The position numbers were made by a program, and so were the translations under genes. This document shows, piece by piece, positions 61,343 through 64,000 of a stretch of DNA of 64,000 nucleotides; position 1 is the first letter of the stretch, and every line of letters begins with the position of its first letter. The DNA comes from Amycolatopsis sp. MtRt-6 (GTDB lineage Bacteria > Actinomycetota > Actinomycetes > Mycobacteriales > Pseudonocardiaceae): assembly GCF_017308975.1 (NCBI RefSeq), contig NZ_JADWPD010000001.1, positions 473,612 to 537,611 on the forward strand. Reading direction: 5' to 3'. The notes under the pieces were generated by a model. That model made no database searches. It was not told the DNA's origin and was given only the letters and a program-made list of their open reading frames with translations.

Positions 61343-62286
61343 AGTGAAACCTCCGCGCCGCTCCACGCCACCCACGGTGACGTGCTGAAGTACTGCAACG
61401 ACACCGCTTCCCCGATGTCCTTGATCGTCGTCTGCAACCCGCCGAGCCGCCGCGGCAGGTCGGTGAGCAGGTCCGACGGCCGGAGGAACTCCAGCTCACT
61501 GCGGGCCCGGCCGAGCTGGCGCAGCGCCTCCGACTTCTCGTTGCTGCGCGAGCCGCCGCCCGGGTCGAGCCGCTGCAGGCACTCCTCGGCCTGCCGCAGC
61601 GCGTGGAACACCGAGCGCGGGAACAGCGTGTCCCGCAACAGGAACTGCACGACGCGGCCGGCGTCCAGCGCGCCCCGGTACGTCCGCAGGTAGGTGTCCT
61701 GCGCGCCGGCCGAGCGCAGCACGGTGATCCAGCCCGGCGACGACGCGCGGTCCGCGACCCGCGAGAGCAGCAGCCGCACCACCATGTCGGCGCGTTCGAT
61801 CGAGCGGCCCAGCACCATGAACAGCCAGCCGTCGTCCCGCGACATCGTCGAGTCGGCGAGCCCGGCGAACATCGCGGCGCGCTCCTCCACGAACGACAGG
61901 AACGCGTGCGGCCCGGCGCGCCGGGCGTAGCGCTGCCGGTCGGGCACCGCGTTCCACGTCGCGTTCAGGCACTCCCACAGCTCGGTCGAGACGACTTCGC
62001 GGGCGCCGCGGGTGTTCTCGCGCGCCGAGTTGATCGAGCCGACGATCGACGCGGGGTTGTCCTTCGCGTACGCCACCAGCTCGGTCAGCTTCCAGACGTC
62101 GAGCGGCTCGCCGTCCGGGGTGTCGATGCCCAGGACGGCCAGGAGCTGGCGGCTCGCGTGGTCCGGGTCGACGGTGGCGTCTTCGAGCAGCTGGTGGACC
62201 GAGACGTTGAGGATCCGGGAGGTGTCGTCGGCGCGTTCGACGTACCGGCCGATCCAGTACAGCGACTCCGCGTTGCGGGCGAGCAT
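61339..62286 (-). CDS. Alpha-E domain protein
   Basis: 315 residues, almost entirely helical, starting MLARNAESLYWIGRYVERADDT, the signature of alpha-E (DUF403) proteins. It is encoded between the ATP-grasp and transglutaminase genes. GGGAGG lies about seven bases before the ATG. It probably binds the partner enzymes or a substrate peptide. The fold has no known catalytic residues. Confidence 0.93.
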   Translation of the reverse strand: MLARNAESLYWIGRYVERADDTSRILNVSVHQLLEDATVDPDHASRQLLAVLGIDTPDGEPLDVWKLTELVAYAKDNPASIVGSINSARENTRGAREVVSTELWECLNATWNAVPDRQRYARRAGPHAFLSFVEERAAMFAGLADSTMSRDDGWLFMVLGRSIERADMVVRLLLSRVADRASSPGWITVLRSAGAQDTYLRTYRGALDAGRVVQFLLRDTLFPRSVFHALRQAEECLQRLDPGGGSRSNEKSEALRQLGRARSELEFLRPSDLLTDLPRRLGGLQTTIKDIGEAVSLQYFSTSPWVAWSGAEVSL

Positions 62287-62297
62287 GCGAAACCTCC

Positions 62298-63947
62298 CTA
62301 GCTCTGCTGTTGCTGTTGCTGCTGCTGGGACGTCGTGAGCTCGGGCCCCTGCTCGGCGGCCAGCCCGTCCACAGTGGACATCACGCCGAGCGCGGGCTGC
62401 TCCAGCTCGCGCTCGGCCGTCGACGCCCGGGACGCCAGCACCCAGGTGTCCTTCGAGCCACCGCCCTGCGACGAGTTGACGACCAGGCTGCCCTCCGGCA
62501 GCGCCACCCGCGTCAGCCCGCCGGGGAGCACGAAGATCTCCTTGCCGTCGTTGACGGCGAAGGGCCGCAGGTCGACGTGCCGCGGCGCGAGCCGGTCGTC
62601 CACCTTGGCCGGCACGGTCGACAGCTGGACCACCGGCTGCGCGATCCAGCCGCGCCGGTTCGCGCGCACCTTGCGCCGCAGCGTGTCCAGGTCCTTCTTC
62701 GACGCGTCCGGGCCGAACACGATCCCGTACCCGCCCGAGCCTTCGACCGGCTTCACGACCAGCTCGTCGAGGTGGGCCATGACGTGGTCGAACTCGTCCG
62801 GCAGCCAGCAGCGGAAGGTGTCCACATTGGGCAGCAGCGGCTTTTCGTTCAGGTAGTACTTCACCATCTCCGGCACGTAGGTGTAGACGAGCTTGTCGTC
62901 ACCGACGCCGTTGCCGATCGCGTTCGCGACGACGACGTTGCCCGCGCGGGCCGCGTTCTGGATGCCGGCGACGCCGAGCACCGAGTCGGGCCGGTAGTGC
63001 ACCGGATCGAGGAACTCGTCGTCGATCCGCCGGTAGATGACGTCGACCTGGCGCTCGCCCTCGGTGGTCCGCAGGTAGACGACGTTGTCACGGCAGAACA
63101 TGTCGCGGCCTTCGACCAGCTCGACGCCCATCAGCCGGGCCAGCAGCGAGTGCTCGAAGTACGCCGAGTTGTGCACGCCGGGGGTGAGCACGACGACCGT
63201 CGCGTCGGCGACGTTCGCCGCGGCTGCCGCGCGCAACGCCCGGAGCAGGTGCGACGCGTAGTCGCCGACCGGTCGCACGCGGTGCTGGGCGAACAGGTCC
63301 GGGAAGACCCGGGCCATCGTGCGCCGGTTCTCCATCACGTACGACACCCCGGACGGGTTGCGGAGATTGTCCTCCAGCACCCGGAACGTCCCTTCCTCGT
63401 CGCGCACCAGGTCCACTCCGGACACGTGGATGCGCACGCCGTTCGGCGGGGTGATGCCGAACGCCTCCCGGCGGAAGTGCTCGCACGAGGTGATCAGCCG
63501 CCGCGGCAGCACGCCGTCGCGCAGGATCTGCCGGTCGCCGTAGACGTCGGCGAGGAACGCCTCGAGCGCCCGGACGCGCTGGGCGACGCCGCGCTCGAGC
63601 TTCGTCCACTCGGCGGCCTGGATCACCCGCGGCACCAGGTCCAGCGGGAACGGCCGCTCCTGCCCGGACAGCGAGAACGTGATGCCCTGGTCGACCATCG
63701 CCCGGTCGAGGGCCTGGGAGCGGGACTGCAGGTCGTGCGCGTCGAGGGCCGCGATCGACTCGTACAGCGCCCGGTACGGGCCGCGGACCGTGCCGTCGGC
63801 GGCGAACATCTCGTCGTAGGCGCCGGCGTGTGGCCGCTCCGGCGAGAGATAGCCCTCGAACCGGGCACCCGGACGGGTGATCCGGGGAGTCGCCGCCTTC
63901 CTCGCGCGTCGACCGGACGGGGGTAGCCGGGGCGGCGTGGCGTTCAT
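62298..63947 (-). CDS. Circularly permuted ATP-grasp protein
   Basis: 549 residues. It has the circularly permuted ATP-grasp type 2 layout (GVRIHVSGVDLVRDEEG, LVEGRDMFCRDNVVYLRT, DELVVKPVEGSGGYGIVFG). These enzymes are predicted to form peptide-like amide bonds. The C-terminus carries a Ser-Gln8-Ser tail made of CAG/CAA codons, which is unusual. The ATG giving MNATPPRLPP is preferred over one three codons upstream, since GAGG is nine bases away. It is 11 bases from the alpha-E gene. Confidence 0.9.
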   Translation of the reverse strand: MNATPPRLPPSGRRARKAATPRITRPGARFEGYLSPERPHAGAYDEMFAADGTVRGPYRALYESIAALDAHDLQSRSQALDRAMVDQGITFSLSGQERPFPLDLVPRVIQAAEWTKLERGVAQRVRALEAFLADVYGDRQILRDGVLPRRLITSCEHFRREAFGITPPNGVRIHVSGVDLVRDEEGTFRVLEDNLRNPSGVSYVMENRRTMARVFPDLFAQHRVRPVGDYASHLLRALRAAAAANVADATVVVLTPGVHNSAYFEHSLLARLMGVELVEGRDMFCRDNVVYLRTTEGERQVDVIYRRIDDEFLDPVHYRPDSVLGVAGIQNAARAGNVVVANAIGNGVGDDKLVYTYVPEMVKYYLNEKPLLPNVDTFRCWLPDEFDHVMAHLDELVVKPVEGSGGYGIVFGPDASKKDLDTLRRKVRANRRGWIAQPVVQLSTVPAKVDDRLAPRHVDLRPFAVNDGKEIFVLPGGLTRVALPEGSLVVNSSQGGGSKDTWVLASRASTAERELEQPALGVMSTVDGLAAEQGPELTTSQQQQQQQQS

Positions 63948-64000
63948 GGTCGACATCCTCGCTCACCGCGTGGCCCGGACGCGACACTCGCGCGTCGCTC

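Noticed and set aside
62310-63926. A 538-residue plus-strand frame
   Set aside because: It mirrors the ATP-grasp gene on the opposite strand and lacks motifs.
1-64000. A biosynthetic gene cluster or prophage
   Set aside because: No polyketide synthase, NRPS, terpene synthase, capsid, integrase or transposase gene was seen; genes are mostly housekeeping, regulatory or transport.

Overview
The window is very GC-rich (roughly 70% or more in coding regions), densely packed and full of ATGA/GTGA start-stop overlaps. It carries two LuxR-type two-component systems, six TetR/MarR/MerR-type regulators, F420-type (LLM) oxidoreductases, a GTP-dependent PEP carboxykinase, a branched-chain keto acid dehydrogenase and a fadA2 / fabG4-htdX arrangement like that of mycobacteria. 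This points to an actinomycete, most likely a Pseudonocardiaceae member such as Amycolatopsis (inference; no rRNA or tRNA is present to anchor it). No phage, IS element, CRISPR array, tRNA or rRNA was found.

Layout. 1-9117: end of a secreted SdrD B-like repeat protein, an SDR, an amidohydrolase, then a two-component system (3550-5996) divergent from a MacB/FtsX-type ABC exporter (6170-9117). 9214-14133: trmB, an unknown gene and two tandem ATPase-permease ABC-2 pairs. 14301-17682: a TetR/SDR operon with an operator touching the start codon, then a second two-component system. 17806-24242: a locus with two dynamin-like GTPases, a GrpE-like protein, unknown genes and a YqeB-like/TetR pair. 24592-30676: pckG with a hairpin leader and strong terminator, two LLM oxidoreductases linked by overlaps to an ATPase and a permease, and a small EndoU-like nuclease. 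30716-37201: an intergenic repeat, an XRE regulator with DnaA-box-like sites, a secreted tripeptidyl-peptidase-type hydrolase, a DUF3311/MctP transporter pair, a ceramidase-like membrane protein, an AhpD-like protein and a MarR-GNAT fusion. 37202-40810: a small basic protein in an AT-rich gap, an AAA/STAND-like ATPase, a TipA-type MerR regulator and a DoxX protein.

40821-46435 is a lipid-metabolism island. A thiolase is divergent from a FabG4-like reductase and an HtdX-like MaoC hydratase. A TetR gene follows, and its own promoter carries the same half-sites (CCTACT-N4-AGTAG) as the thiolase/fabG4 promoter. Two tandem SCP2-type proteins come next. 46489-49852: an SRA-HNH modification-dependent nuclease of lower GC, fxsA, a pentapeptide-like membrane protein and an anchored unknown. 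49898-55070: a TetR-ABC exporter operon with an operator, a GAF-LuxR regulator and a four-gene operon of unknown function. 55105-58623: the three genes of a 2-oxoacid dehydrogenase complex (E1 alpha, E1 beta, E2). 59047-63947: an M20 peptidase, then a transglutaminase / alpha-E / ATP-grasp operon.

Two cross-cutting signals stand out. At least sixteen genes have a TANNNT -10 hexamer ending 6-8 bases before the start codon, which indicates widespread leaderless transcription. A repeat of about 47 bp occurs in inverse orientation at 35652-35698 and 58981-59028, each time next to a promoter.
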